DNA of 64,000 bases from Arachis hypogaea (Eukaryota; Streptophyta; Magnoliopsida; Fabales; Fabaceae): contig NW_027255450.1 of the NCBI RefSeq assembly GCF_003086295.3, forward strand, positions 370,094 through 434,093. The letters are read 5' to 3'. This document shows, piece after piece, positions 1-14,747 of the stretch; within the stretch, counting starts at the first letter, position 1; every line of letters begins with the position of its first letter. Under the pieces are notes generated by a model that saw nothing but the letters and a program-made list of their open reading frames with translations, was not told the origin of the DNA and did no database searches. A program made the translations under genes and the position numbers.

Positions 1-3000
1 TGGGTCACGAAGGCTCTTTCCTTGAAACCTAGCTTTCCTAACTCTAACTACCAGACCTTTTGGTCAAGAGGCATTCTCTAACTGATCTATCAAATGCTCT
101 TTCTTTAACAGCTAATAAATCAAGGGCATGCATGTGTGCTAAGGCACAAGGTCCCGTATTGGCACTTTCAGGTGGGCTAAAAAAGAGCCCCAAAGGAAGC
201 CAGTAAGCGAAATCGGAATAAAGGTTAAGTGAAACTTAAGACTTTTGAGGGAGCCTAAGGTGGTTTACTTGCTTACTTGTTAGAGTCAGGCTAATAAAAT
301 TCTTGTTTCAAAGCACTTACTTACCAAGGACCTTAATCTAGATTCAAAACCACATGAGATAGGCACATAAATCTCTCTTTCTTTTGCCATCAGTTATAAT
401 ATAAACGATGGAGCGGGAATATGACTGAAAGATGGTATAGGTAATGGAAAGACTAAATCCAAGCAAGCTTTGTTAGGGGAACTCCCCTTATAGCCTTTCC
501 CCGTGGAAGTACGATTTTCTTTGGTGAAAGGATAGCAGTCAAGCCACAAGAGAAGAGATCATTAACATCGACGCTTCCAAGATCCAACCTAAGAGAGTAG
601 GGAGTTCGGTCAGAGACTAGAAAAGTACGAAATCCTCCTTAGCACAAGCACTAAGTAAGCTCCCAACCTCTCCCTGTAGGTCGAGCACTTCGTTCCTTAC
701 TTTCCAGTCTTTTTCTGAAGTTCCAGATAGATTACTGTAAAATAGGTTCTTCTGCCGCTTCATTGTAAGATCGGCATACGAGGGTGTCAGCACTAAGAAA
801 GCAAATCGGACAATAAGGATCAGTACTAAGTTAGAAGGAAACTAAGCATCCGGCCCTAAGCAAAAAAAAAGGATAGTACCGTCAGTGTCATCACTTAATC
901 GGGTACATCTGGGTTGGTGGAAACTAGGTCCGCGTGTAAAAGAAGATCTCCGTTATGGAGTCCCGGCCGAAGCAGGCTCAGGATATGGGCAGCGCATATG
1001 ACATGACAGACGGTCAGGGAATTCTTTTCTTAATAGAGTACCAGACTTCTCGGCTATATGACCAAAGATCAGGTCTCCGACCAAACTTCCCTTAGCTACT
1101 TTGAAACTACACATTTCACACTAAATTCAAAGGGCTTAACGATGCCATAGTCTGTACACGCCTGACTTATCCCTTATTCAGGATTGGTTATTTTCTCATA
1201 CCGAAACGAACTTAGTTTCTCTAATTCCAACCGGAGCGATGTGGGGAACTTGCACTCCTGATAACAAATAAAAGCTGGATTCTATCTCTTCCTTCTGTGA
1301 AGCGTATGATCCTTCGGCACCTCTGGAGGTTTCCAAACCAAAGTAGCGGACTTAGCAGTCCCTACCCGAGTCAAGCCTCATCCTTGGAAGAAGACCTTCC
1401 AACACGATGACCTCAGCTTCATGGTTGTAGCTGGTAGACCCCCCTTCTCACTTAAAGGGCGAAGTTCTAAATCTTCCCGGAAGGGATAAGGCATAGCAAG
1501 CATGCTAAGAGCGAATCCCTCAGCTTGAAAGCGAGTTTCAGTGATCTGAGGGTGAATAGATAGAATACCGGAATCGGAATTCCACTAGTGAGGTAAGCCC
1601 GGTCAGGGCTAATTCGAAGATCTTAGTGAATAGGGCACAGGACAGGGCCTGTCTACAAAAGGCTTTGAGCCACCCTGGCCAAAGTAGCGCTTAATCGTGG
1701 TTGGGGCATTCCTTCTTTTTGATGACTTGCTTTAACCCGTACATAGCTTTTCTCAATTCTGACACATAATCGTAATCAGGGTGAGCTTTGCCTTGTCCTT
1801 GTGGCTGCTCCATGTCACTTTCTCGATCGAATTCTCCATATAAGAAAGCAGCATTAGGGTCGACTCAAGCAAGGGTTACAGTTACAATCTGACCTAGTTA
1901 CAGTGTAACAATAAAGTAAGCCTTAAGCAAAACAAAGAGAAAGTTCTTTGCTAAAGAAAAGTTCGCTATAACAGCTCTGTTAAGCACCTCTAGTCACTTT
2001 GAATTAAAGCATCTGTTAAGGAAAGAAGAATCAAAGGATTCGTCTTATAGCTCTTTTAAAGCTCAAGTCAGGATTCCCGAGAGAGATTTCTTAAGTAGTG
2101 TGCAAGGATGCTTGCTCTAGTCGTGGTCTGTGTATACCCGGGGAGAGAGTTCGCATGAGTTACCGAAAGCAGGTGACCAGCTAGCTTCGTCTATTCTTGT
2201 AGGCCTGGGAAGGCGGTAATCTTACTTCCTGTGGAGGTTTTCCAGCTTTGTATGATATGGTATGAGCATTACGGCCTGAGATTAAGACTTTTTATTAGGC
2301 CGTTAGGAAGAGATCTTGATATTGACTTACGAGAGCCTACAGCAGTAGAATGAAGTCCAGGAGTTCAGTCGTCTAGGGTGAAGTTAGAGGCCCTAATCCA
2401 AGAGAACCATCGGGTGCGGAGCTCAAATGCCCGCCTATGATCTTCCAACCTGGGTATTGAAGTCAAAGTCAGTTGTTTAATTTGTATATTAAATACACGC
2501 CTGGCAGGTAAACTGGCTAGTTGGTAGGCCAGGAACTCATAAAGAATAAAGAGCTGCATGAAAGCCTCTTCGATCTCTTGACTTAGGAAAGGCCGATTCC
2601 GAGTTAGGAAAGCATTTCGAAGTCGAACGAGCGCAGACTTATAAGGCAGTAGCATTAGGAGCAGATTTAGAGCTTCTAGACGAAAGTCAGGACTTAGAGC
2701 TTCCGGAGGTCAGCTCTTCCTAAACCAGGTGAAGAACGTCTTATTCCAGTCTCTTCTATTCCTAGTCCTCCTCCCCTCCTTAATCAGAGAAGGTGGGAAA
2801 GCCAGTTCGAAACTAAGAGTTGGGGACGCAAGTCATCCTTAGATGAGATTATGATTCCTTACGGAGTAATCACCCATAAAGCCCGTAGAAAATGGAACAA
2901 AGAACAACCAATAAGCCTCGGCAAAAAGAGAAGGCTAGAGCACTCCCAAGGCAGAAGCCAGAGTTAAGTCTCACCAGGGATTCTATTCCAACCTCTGCTA

Positions 3001-3734
3001 TTCCCACGACCTTTAGAGGATATGCCATTGAATTTAGAATCAGATCGTCTCTTCCCCACGGAACTAGTGTCTAGCGAAAAGTGAGGAGTTACAGCTTTGG
3101 GTGAATGAGAATCAGATCCTTTATCAACTGATCCTAAGGCTCATCCCGCCTCTGTTCTAGGCTTCAATTACTAAACCCGGTGAATCCATTCCCCGGGAAG
3201 TTAGGTAGGCAAGGAATCCAAGCCCGACAGGATGACATTCATCTTTATATATCTCTTAGCCCAGACTTCCGCAGATATAGTAGACAAGGAAGAAAGTAAG
3301 AAGAATGGAAGGCTTAAGTTGCAGTTACAGGCTTTCTAGTTAGAGTTAGGAAAGCTCCTCCATTCCAATGCCCTCTGGCCGTCTATTGATCAAAGTGAAG
3401 ATTAAGAGTAAGTTGAATAGATTCAGGATGATGAAATGCCTTAGAAAGAAGTGACTCCTAGACTTCATTGCTATTGTCTTTTCCCCTTCCAGTGATGATT
3501 GAGAAGATGCCTCGGCCGCATAGCCTTAGATTCTATTAGGATTCCTTACAAGACAAGGTCTTTAATTCCCCGTGAAGTTACTGAGTAAAAGAGTCTAATA
3601 GGAAGTTACAGCCTTCTTCAGATCAGCCCGAGATAACTCATTCTATTGCTTACTCCCGCCTATTCTATTCCAAAGCCATGGGGCACTTCACAACAACTTA
3701 CTTGGTCGTCTATGTACATTGAACCTTTGTTTGC

Positions 3735-3761
3735 GAAAATCTCATACATAAGAGAAGAAAG
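3735..3761 (+). promoter_or_regulatory. candidate CRTA-type mitochondrial promoter (orphan)
   Basis: The sequence reads CATAAGAGAAGAAAG from 3747, preceded by an A/T-rich stretch (gcgaaaatctcata). It matches the dicot mitochondrial promoter consensus, in which a CRTA core is followed by AGAGAAG and preceded by an A/T box. No recognisable gene lies downstream on this strand for several kilobases, so if active it would drive a non-coding transcript. The motif is short and could occur by chance. Confidence 0.35.
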
Positions 3762-6700
3762 CTGCTAGCAGAGGGTGGAGGAGTGCTAAACATTCGTGGA
3801 TGGATCGAGTGAAGTGTACTGATTCCTTTCGAGATTGGGTTGGTGTTCCGTTACAGGGGCCCAGGAAGGAAGTTGAATTTGCTTTGTGGTATCGTAGAAA
3901 AAGAAAAGTAGCTGCAGATGAATGCCCAGAATAAGCTGCCTTAGAATAGGCTATGGGACTTGAGGCAGAGAATGTCCTTACTGTCTTAGTTCAGCTAGTC
4001 TTATTAATTAGATCACCTGTGCGTGCCTTATAAAGAGAGGGAAGTCCGCCGTCTTGTACTGATCCCCTTCGGCAACTCGGCCGGTGGAAAAGGTTCTATT
4101 GAAAAAGGTCTTTCGGTTTCCTCTAAGTTCATACGTCCACTCAGAATGGTTACTGGACAAGACTGAGGTAGCCAGCAGCTTTATTGTTTTATTGTCTGGT
4201 CATAAAAACCACAAGGAGTTCCGGGTGGTCTTTCCACCTCAATATAACCACAGCAAACCCGGGAACTTCCTGCCAGTGTATCCCGTATCCCTTCCTGGGT
4301 GAGAATCCTTTGAACTATACTAAGCCCTTTCGAGAACCCTCTTTAGGCCCCCGTCTTCTTAGTATCCTGTGCCTGTAAGAAACAAAATTCCCCAATTCAA
4401 ACTCGGAGAAGGAGGCAAGTGGATTCCCCCCTTGGGGCTACGAAACTAGGCTATTCAAACCAACTAGTCTAGCCAAGCCTTTGAAACCAAAAAAAGCAGT
4501 GCCAGATGCCGATTCTATAGCAGCGGATTCTCGGACTCTATCTAAGTAAATTCCTGGCCTTAGCCTGCAAAGAGCCTATTCTATCGCTCTAGTCCCGTAA
4601 CCAGGAGACTATTAGACCTATTCTGGGCATCCATGTCCTCCTTCCTAGCAACCTCTTTGTTCCTTCAAAGAGCCAATGCCAGCGACTCCTGTAAGCCATA
4701 AAGCGACGGGCTAACCGGCACTCCTCCCTTCCTCCTTGTCGGCAGATCGTTTGCTGTGAAGTTTCATGTCGGATTGCACACTAGCTTTGCCTTTCAGTCG
4801 AATGAGTTTCACTATTCGTTTCAAATGAGTGTAACTATGTGAAACTAAGGGAGAGGAACTGCCGCATACAAAGCCCATATGGTAAGGTTCTCTTCGAAGG
4901 TGAAAAACAACAGCTTGCCCGCTGAGAAGCCTTGACTTCTATTCGGGGCTATGGAGCGCGAACTTTCACTCATGAGCAGTGGGATATGGAAAATGGGAAG
5001 TGTTTTAGCCAGGTATGAATGAATAGATTGATTGTCGGTCGAATGGTCTCGGTTCTAGAATGATCAATAGCCTTCTCACCATACTTCGAAGTATGAGGCA
5101 GAAGTACTAAAACAAGCACAATATGCACCACTTCCTAACTCTATGCATTATTCATTCCATTGGTCTGGATTACTCGGGTTTTCGAAACTATAACAAATTG
5201 GATTGTAAGTATGCTTTTCGTAAGGCGTCTTTCAACGCTTTATTTCTGAGGGTCTACGCCATACCCTTTGCCCGGTCACCGGCCTTCTTGATCTTCTTGC
5301 ACTGTTGGGAGATGCAGCCTCAATGAGTTGAACTATGTTCAACGAATCCCTCTCCCGTTGGTCGAGTCACTTCGTACCTTCTCTTCTGCCATACTTGCTC
5401 TATACATTATATATGTCCTAGGGGTGTTGTATAACAGCTTGCTGCTGATCCCATTCGCGCATGAAGGCTACTAAGGCGTCAAACGACCCTTTGGACGATC
5501 GATCTCCCTTCCCCTCTTTCAAGATCAGATCGAGAGTTCCAACAGAACGAGCATTCGCTCTACTTCTTCTTCCCTCTTCAAGCTGCCGAATATAGATGGA
5601 CGGACTCAGTCAACGGGACTCACAACGATCCAATAGAACGAGAAATTCGACGTTTGTTAAGCTGGTCAAATCTTAAGAACAGGATAATACTTGATGATGG
5701 AAATGAGTCCCCAGGGACTACGACTGATGGAAGACTCTCTAGGAGCAGACCCAGTCTTTCCTTTTGATCGGGGATTTCCCCACTCACTGCTTAAAGGGCA
5801 GACACATTTTAGACTTTTGTTCCTCTGCGGCCTATGGTTCTGACTAGCCCCCGTTCATCCATAATATCCCATACCCGAAATGGTTTGCTGGGTGTTTCAG
5901 GAATGGCAATACCTTTTCAATTCAAGTCGAGCCCGACTCATCTTCTCTTCGTCCTTGACCTTAGTTAGAAATTGGTGTCAAAGCCTGTCCTCAAGCACAG
6001 AACGGATACTGGAAGGTGAACGAACAACAACCATTTTCGTCTTTCCAATAGCCAGTGGAAGGTCGAAAAGGCCGGTATGAAATCCTCTTGCCGCAAGGAT
6101 CGGAAATGACTAATAGAATCAGGTGCACGGAGTTGGATTCCCATGGGCGCAAGCTAGGGGCATTACTTATCTAAATGATCATCTTTGGCGAGTGGGAGTG
6201 TTTGCGACCAAAACCTAGTCTAAAGTGTTCAATGCTTATGCTTATGTTAAAAGGATCTTAGGGGCTATCTTCCTATCATTCCCATTTTGGAATCCCTTGC
6301 TCAGCGAGTGAGCAAGAGCCATTCTCGATGCAAAGCGCTTATTCTCTTGATTGACTGTGTCACCTTCCTTATCCTCTGGAGTCGCATTGGTAAGGTAAGC
6401 AACTGCATTTCGAGCGTCAAGCATAGCCTTGTACTAGGATCTTTCCGCATTGTACTATCGAAGAAGGAATAGAAAGGTAGGGGAAAAAAGCATCTTAGCA
6501 TTAGCTTCTTGATTCTCCTCTTATAGAGTCATCTTCAAGGCCAGCCAAGCCCTTGTTGAATTTCATTCTCTTATTAGTTCTATTCCATTCCTAAGGAAGG
6601 CTATAATGGGCTAACGAATAAGCTAACATGCTATCAGTCCTACCAGATACTCCGGATCTCGTGCTGTAAGTATAAAAGCCTGGTTTGGCAGGAAGTGCAG

Positions 6701-8313
6701 TAGGTTTGTTTTGAAGTCCCAGCACGGCAGCACACACAGTGGAATTCTTGGGCTAAGCAGTACAAAATCAATCCATTATACCGTATTTCCTGGGTCGTTA
6801 TCGCCCTTCCCCCGGTTCAGGGTATGGGTTCTTTCTCTATTAAGAGAGTCCCGGTGTGAACTCCCCTACTGATCTTACTCCAGCGGATTCCCGAGAAGCC
6901 AATTCTCTCTCTCGATCTACTTTACCGACAAGAGCTCTTAATGAATGAGCAATGACTTTGATTCTAACTATTCAAAGCAGAGGAAATAGAATATTATATA
7001 GCCTATACCTTGAAAGGAATGCTTTCCCTCTGGCTTCCCGCGCCAAGCTGTAAGCATAGCGAGTTAGGTATGGGCTCCGTTAAAGCAGATACAAGAAAGA
7101 AAGCAAAAAGCATTCTCCTAAGGATCTCGATTACACAAGAATGGAATTTTATTTTCTTCCGCGCATAATCAATCATACTTTAGAACTTCAGGACGGCGTA
7201 AAAGGGATAAAGATATAAGTAATTTACCTATTGCTGGACACGCTAAGTCTCCAATATAGGACTAGTCCGAGGAGTTCTGTGACCAATGGTGTCCGAATTC
7301 TTGCTTTCAACCTCCTATGCCTCATCCATTAAGGTAAAGGGAGGGCTTTCTGACTCGTTTTCTACTCCATCACAGGTATGCCCTTCGCAGTAAAACACAC
7401 TAAGTCTTCCGAGAGTGCGAATTGCAGCTTATCAGGGCGGGTTCTTTCCTTGCCTTAGGGTTCGTCAGCCTTTGAGAACTAGTCCGATCTGGTAATTTGC
7501 TGTTCATAGGAGTTTAGAGAAGACGCGGGCATAGCTTATGTGTTCTACGTAGTTGGGAGTAACGCTTCTTATAGAGTCTCTTACCCCGGAACTATAGAAG
7601 AGAATAGGAACGGGAATCCCCGGCTTTCTAACTTAGTTAGCCTTTCGTTGTCAATCCTAATTACCCACGGAGGGGAAATAGAATGATTTGATGCTTTGTA
7701 CCTTCTCTGTCTTCAGGAAGCACTAAGTCTTCTTTCATCCCCGGGGACAAAGTCGAAGATGAAATAGTAAGTTCACGGCCTACTTACTTCCAATGGTTGT
7801 TTTCCTTGCTGTTAGGCCGATTCTTGCAACTTCTGCGCTTTCCCGCTCTTAGCAGCTCAGGCCGGGATTTTAACAAGATAAATAGGAAGCGTCGGGGAGG
7901 GCTTTGACAGCAATAGCATAAATCATTCTCAACATCGATCTGAATATGCTATTTAGGCTTGGAAAGCCATCTAGGAGGCATCTTCTTGAAACTATCCTTT
8001 CCGTTTATGATGCTGTAATGGCGTGTAAAGAGTAAGATAGAGGAATCAAGCAAGCACGGCTTGTATTCTCAAACTACGTATGATCTTCTTCCTTGTAGTT
8101 ATGAGTTACGGTGGTTTTTATCCATCCCATAAGGGACTAGGAATCATTTCTCCGGACTTTCTTGCAAACAAATATTCCTTCATTTCGAACTTCTCATTCA
8201 TAGGTTCACAGGAGGACAGAAATGTATGAAAACTTGCTTGGGTTCTTTAACGGCTTCTATTTCATCCAATGCTTTCAACTAGCAAATCTTACAAAGCTGG
8301 GGAAATTGTCAAA

Positions 8314-8336
8314 ACTAATCAATCAGATTGATTAGT
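8314..8336. repeat. perfect palindrome, 11-bp arms
   Basis: ACTAATCAATC and its exact reverse complement GATTGATTAGT are separated by one A, so the 23-nt site reads almost the same on both strands. As RNA it would fold with the innermost pairs opened to form a loop. No gene is adjacent. It could be a transcript-stabilising hairpin or a chance palindrome. Confidence 0.6.
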
Positions 8337-9617
8337 GAGTTCCCCCGATCAGTAATGGAAGAAAAGGGCGTTTAGAAAGAGACGAATTCACTCTGGTAAG
8401 ACCGTATTGAAGTCTCTCTTCTGTCTCATTCAAGGACGGGCCTTTCAAACACACTAAATCATAACTACTAACTATCTACTAAAACTGTAACGCTCAGTCT
8501 GAACTTCCTTACAGAGAGTTCAGTGGTTCGAAGAGGAAGGAAATAAAGACATGATTTAGCTCCTATCCTAGAACACAAACTCTAACTCTAAATAAAACTA
8601 CTAGCTGCTTTCCTCAAGAGGAATGGAATCCCAGGTTTAGTAATGGAATCCAAGGGTGTTCTAAGTGAATCACAGGACGTGGGAAGAGATGCTAAAGGTA
8701 TATGGAACGAAGCATCCAAGACTTCTTAAATGGCTTTCGTCTCAATCACAGCAGGACAGGAAGAAAGAGCCTAAAGATCTGTTATAGGATCCTATTGAGC
8801 TGATAAAGTAGTCGATTCTAAGGCATTAGTCACAGACTTCAGGGTGAATCCCCCCGTAGTAAGTCCCTACTAGACCAGAGCTTTTACCCGACCCCCTAGC
8901 TTCAAGCTAGCCGTCTTGCTACCTTCTTAGGCTGACGGGATGGTAAGACAATAGCAATAGAAAGGTTAGCAAAGATTTGTTTGTAATTTCATCACCGGGT
9001 AAGAATCTATTCTAGGCTGCTACTTAGTCAAAGACTTCCCGGTAAGGAAGATTCATTGAATCCTTATCTAAGGGGTAAGAAAAGGGGCTTTCAGAGCCAA
9101 CTGCATTTCCTAACTATGTTACCACAGAGCCAGATACGGGTTTAGGCAGATCCGAGGTATCAGACTTCTTTACTTGTGACTAAGTCTTACTTACCCATGA
9201 AAGAAATCCGTTATGGAGGAAGAGACGATCATCTTAAAAGGCTGCTTTGCCTCCCGCTGTAAGGGATTGTAACTAAACCTTATTAGTTGCTCATTCTCCT
9301 CCTGCGGCTTCCTCTCTATTTGCAGTTCGAAAAGGCGGTTAAAGACTAATTAGATCGCATTGCCTTCCTGGTGGTCAATCTAAGGAAAAGCACTCAACTG
9401 CAACTAATGAGGAAGACGATGATCAGCCTAGAGCTGCCGGCTTGACTAGCTCAGTAGCTATCTGTTGTTCCGTTGCGTATAGTTCATGGTTAGGCCTTTC
9501 TAAAGGCCCTATCTGTATACTTCCCAGGCTTAGCAGGGAAGAAGCAGGAGGCTATCTTACCGGACCGGTGTGAAGAGCCCAAAGGGGATGATCCTCAATG
9601 GGTTTTATAAGTGATTA

Positions 9618-12373
<2,756 letters not shown>

Positions 12374-12415
12374 ATGGAATTTTCTGTAAGAGCTGCGGAA
12401 CTAACAACTCTCTAG
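12374..12415 (+). pseudogene. atp1: atp1 5'-end fragment (14 codons including stop)
   Basis: ATGGAATTTTCTGTAAGAGC begins a frame reading MEFSVRAAELTTL followed by TAG. This is the start of mitochondrial ATP synthase alpha subunit (usually MEFSPRAAELTTLLESR). Homology is lost right after the LTTL codons, and the following bases create the stop. The sequence immediately downstream (12412-12446) resembles sequence upstream of ccmC at 43553-43592, so this is a recombination joint between an atp1 start and that segment. It cannot make a functional subunit. Confidence 0.8.
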
Positions 12416-12446
12416 TCATTAATGGTCTCATTGGTACCCTTTCTTC
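12412..12446 (+). repeat. short dispersed repeat, copy 1 (also upstream of ccmC)
   Basis: The bases ctagtcattaatggtc, then tcattggtaccctttcttct, recur at 43553-43592 with a 4-base insertion (ggct) and one extra T. The copy near 43.55 kb lies about 150-190 bases upstream of ccmC. This copy directly abuts the broken atp1 start, so it marks the breakpoint of that rearrangement. Confidence 0.75.
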
Positions 12447-13220
12447 TTGTCCCGAAAGCTTTTATTTCATAGAACGACTTGCCCCACTGTCATATTAATT
12501 TCCTCTTCAAGCTTGGAGGATGAATCCACCTCCCCCTCAGTGGAAATTCCACTTTCTTCAGATAGATTCCTTACGATCTGGAGAGGATCCTTCAAAGCAT
12601 CCAAGTTCTGGCTAACTGCCACAAGACTTTGATCTAGAAAAGTATGCGGATCCCGGAGTGCTTTGAGAATCACCTCTTGTCAAAGCCTTAAACTGGATGT
12701 GGGGGCAATTTCAGTACTTAGGCTCTGAGACCGGGAACCCTCATTGGCAGAGCACCGAGTAGGTTTTTAAGAGAACCGAGCAATGCACGACGCGCAAGGC
12801 GCGAGGAGCCACTCGAAGTAGAGACCGAACTGATTGGGGGCAACTGAGGAAGAAGGTTCGTATACGTAAGAATACTGGCAAATTCAGGCAAGATTAAATT
12901 AAGGATAAGGGACATTCCCTTAGCTTGGTTTCAAGGGAGAAATCGGAGTCACCGTGTGAGAAGCTTGGGTACCTTCACCGGGGGATCCTTAAGAGGGAGC
13001 CACAGAAGCAGAAGCTAACGGAGCCGGAATATTGGAGCCAAAGGATACCGCCTTCTCAACTGTCTTTTCTACATGTTTACCAGGCATTGCTGGCTCAGGG
13101 GAAGACGGGCTCTCTGAATCGTCGTTTTTTCTAGGGCCACCCAGACTTTGTTTTCCCTTCAGCTCAGCCCCCTTTCATTCGCTTGCCCTCTTTCAGTCCT
13201 TCTGGAAAAGATTCGTTACC
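12447..13220 (-). pseudogene. decayed coding patch, possible transposon gag-like remnant
   Basis: The minus strand contains successive stretches that read like protein in different frames: a 68-codon acidic, helical-looking frame at 12467-12673, and around 12990-13180 a Ser/Pro-rich frame with DDSESPSSPEPAMPGKHVEK. Stops and frameshifts separate them. I do not recognise the family. Low-complexity Ser/Pro segments followed by an acidic helical segment occur in plant retrotransposon gag proteins, but the assignment is a guess. Confidence 0.25.
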
Positions 13221-14457
13221 CGATTATGACTTGCTTCTCAAGAAGCTACTAATTTGAATGGACGCTTCCTAACCACCGCACCGGTATCTATATTAAGTCA
13301 CGAAGGCTACAACTGGGACTAAAAAGAGAATACAAAAGGGAATCTCTCAGGCCTGTCCGCCACAACCGGAAAAGGGACCTGCTGTACAAATCTTTCATTT
13401 AAGTCTTTTGTTGGGAGGAATTTCCTGCCTTGCCCTCTTGCTGTATATCAGTTCTCGCTTATCCAGCCGAAAGAAAAATCTCTACGATCTCCAAAGCCGA
13501 CTTCCACTAGTGCCTCACACGGGAACGCTCTCACCGTACGCTAGAAAAAAGAATAAGATGCCAACAAGTAAAGATTCTGCCACCGGAAATGGAGAAGCCA
13601 ATCCTGCATAATAATGAAAGGATGCCGCCACCAAATGAAGACAAGACCCACCATAGGGAGAAGGAGCAATTAGAGCACTGCAGTTCCCGTCCTTATAGTT
13701 CTCGTCCTGCCTTCCCAACAGGACAGACAGGTTTGCGACTGTCGGAGGTTCGAAATGAATGGGGAAGGTTCAAGTATACGTCACGTTGCAATACAGATAA
13801 TTGAAAGAGCGCAACTACCACTTTTTCTCTCCTTGAGCGAGATTGAACAACTTATGATAAAGGATTTCCTTTACTATCCCAACCTGATATTGCGAAGAAG
13901 CTTGAATTCGTTAAGTAAGTTCACTTAGAATGGTTTGGCAATTCCCTTGTTAATCAAAAAACTTTCATTTAGTATGATGGCAAGCTGCCGCAGTTAGTCC
14001 GCAATTACTTTAGCCTTCGTAGTACCCTTAGGAAGATGCGCTCACGGCGACTCAGTTTCAGAGCTAGAAGTCCTTTTATCATCATCTTACTCCATACCTG
14101 GTTATACCTGAACTAGTACAGCAGGTTAGACTTAAAAAAGAATTCATGCTTCTTCGCAATATAAGGCAGAAATTGACAACAAAGGATGAGATTTAGTGTT
14201 TATTCATGAGGATGTCATAAGAGAGGTTAGGCGACATGGTCTAACCTGCGGCAGCTATGAATTTGTCCACCTTTTATCGAAATTGGGTGGGTGAATTCCT
14301 ATTCCATTTGCATCTCGAATTCAATGTCTTCAGTCAGCTCTTCCGTCTAATCTATCAGTTTCATCTAGATTGCATTCCATATCAAGAAATTACTCTATTA
14401 AGATATATATGTTATTTGTGTGCGTAAATGAGTGCAAAGACCAGGTTCTACCACTGC
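13221..14457. other. spacer, no gene seen
   Basis: Only short overlapping frames are present (for example 13408-13611 plus and 13515-13718 minus) with no recognisable motif. A CATAAGAGA nonamer occurs at 14216-14224 and is a weak promoter-like match. Confidence 0.45.
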
Positions 14458-14522
14458 AGGGCTCAATCATGCTAGTTGGGCTATATGCTTCACACATGCA
14501 AGTCGAATGACGTTTTCTTGGA
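14458..14522 (+). pseudogene. rrn18: rrn18 5'-end fragment
   Basis: The sequence reads ctatatgcttcacacatgca followed by agtcga, closely matching the 5' region of small-subunit rRNA (plant mitochondrial form CTATATGCTTAACACATGCA then AGTCGAA). The GGCTCA of the universal GGCTCAG motif and the trailing GTTTTC are also recognisable, with small indels between them. Only about 60 bases match, so this is a scrap of the mitochondrial 18S gene and not an rRNA gene. It carries the same A-to-C change (gcttCacac) as the minus-strand shard near 59.0 kb. Confidence 0.7.
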
Positions 14523-14723
14523 AACGGGAGTGAACGAAGGACCAACGACGATGAGGCTAATTATTTAGATAAGCATTTGCCTTAACCTTAAAGCGCTTAA
14601 GAAGTAGGCAGGTAAGGTAGTCTATAGGCCGATTGTTGTACTCCTGCACTAAAAACACCCTAAGCGAACTTGTCGTAACGGTTCCGCTTGGGGCGCTTCT
14701 TGCTGCAAAAATAGCATATCATC

Positions 14724-14747
14724 TTTCAAATTCATAAGAGAAGAAAG
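14724..14747 (+). promoter_or_regulatory. candidate CRTA-type mitochondrial promoter (orphan)
   Basis: The bases ttcaaattcataagagaaga followed by aag match the dicot mitochondrial promoter consensus closely: an A/T box, the CATA core at 14733 and AGAGAAG after it. No known gene follows within several kilobases on the plus strand. It is the best consensus match of the orphan motifs in the window. Confidence 0.45.
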
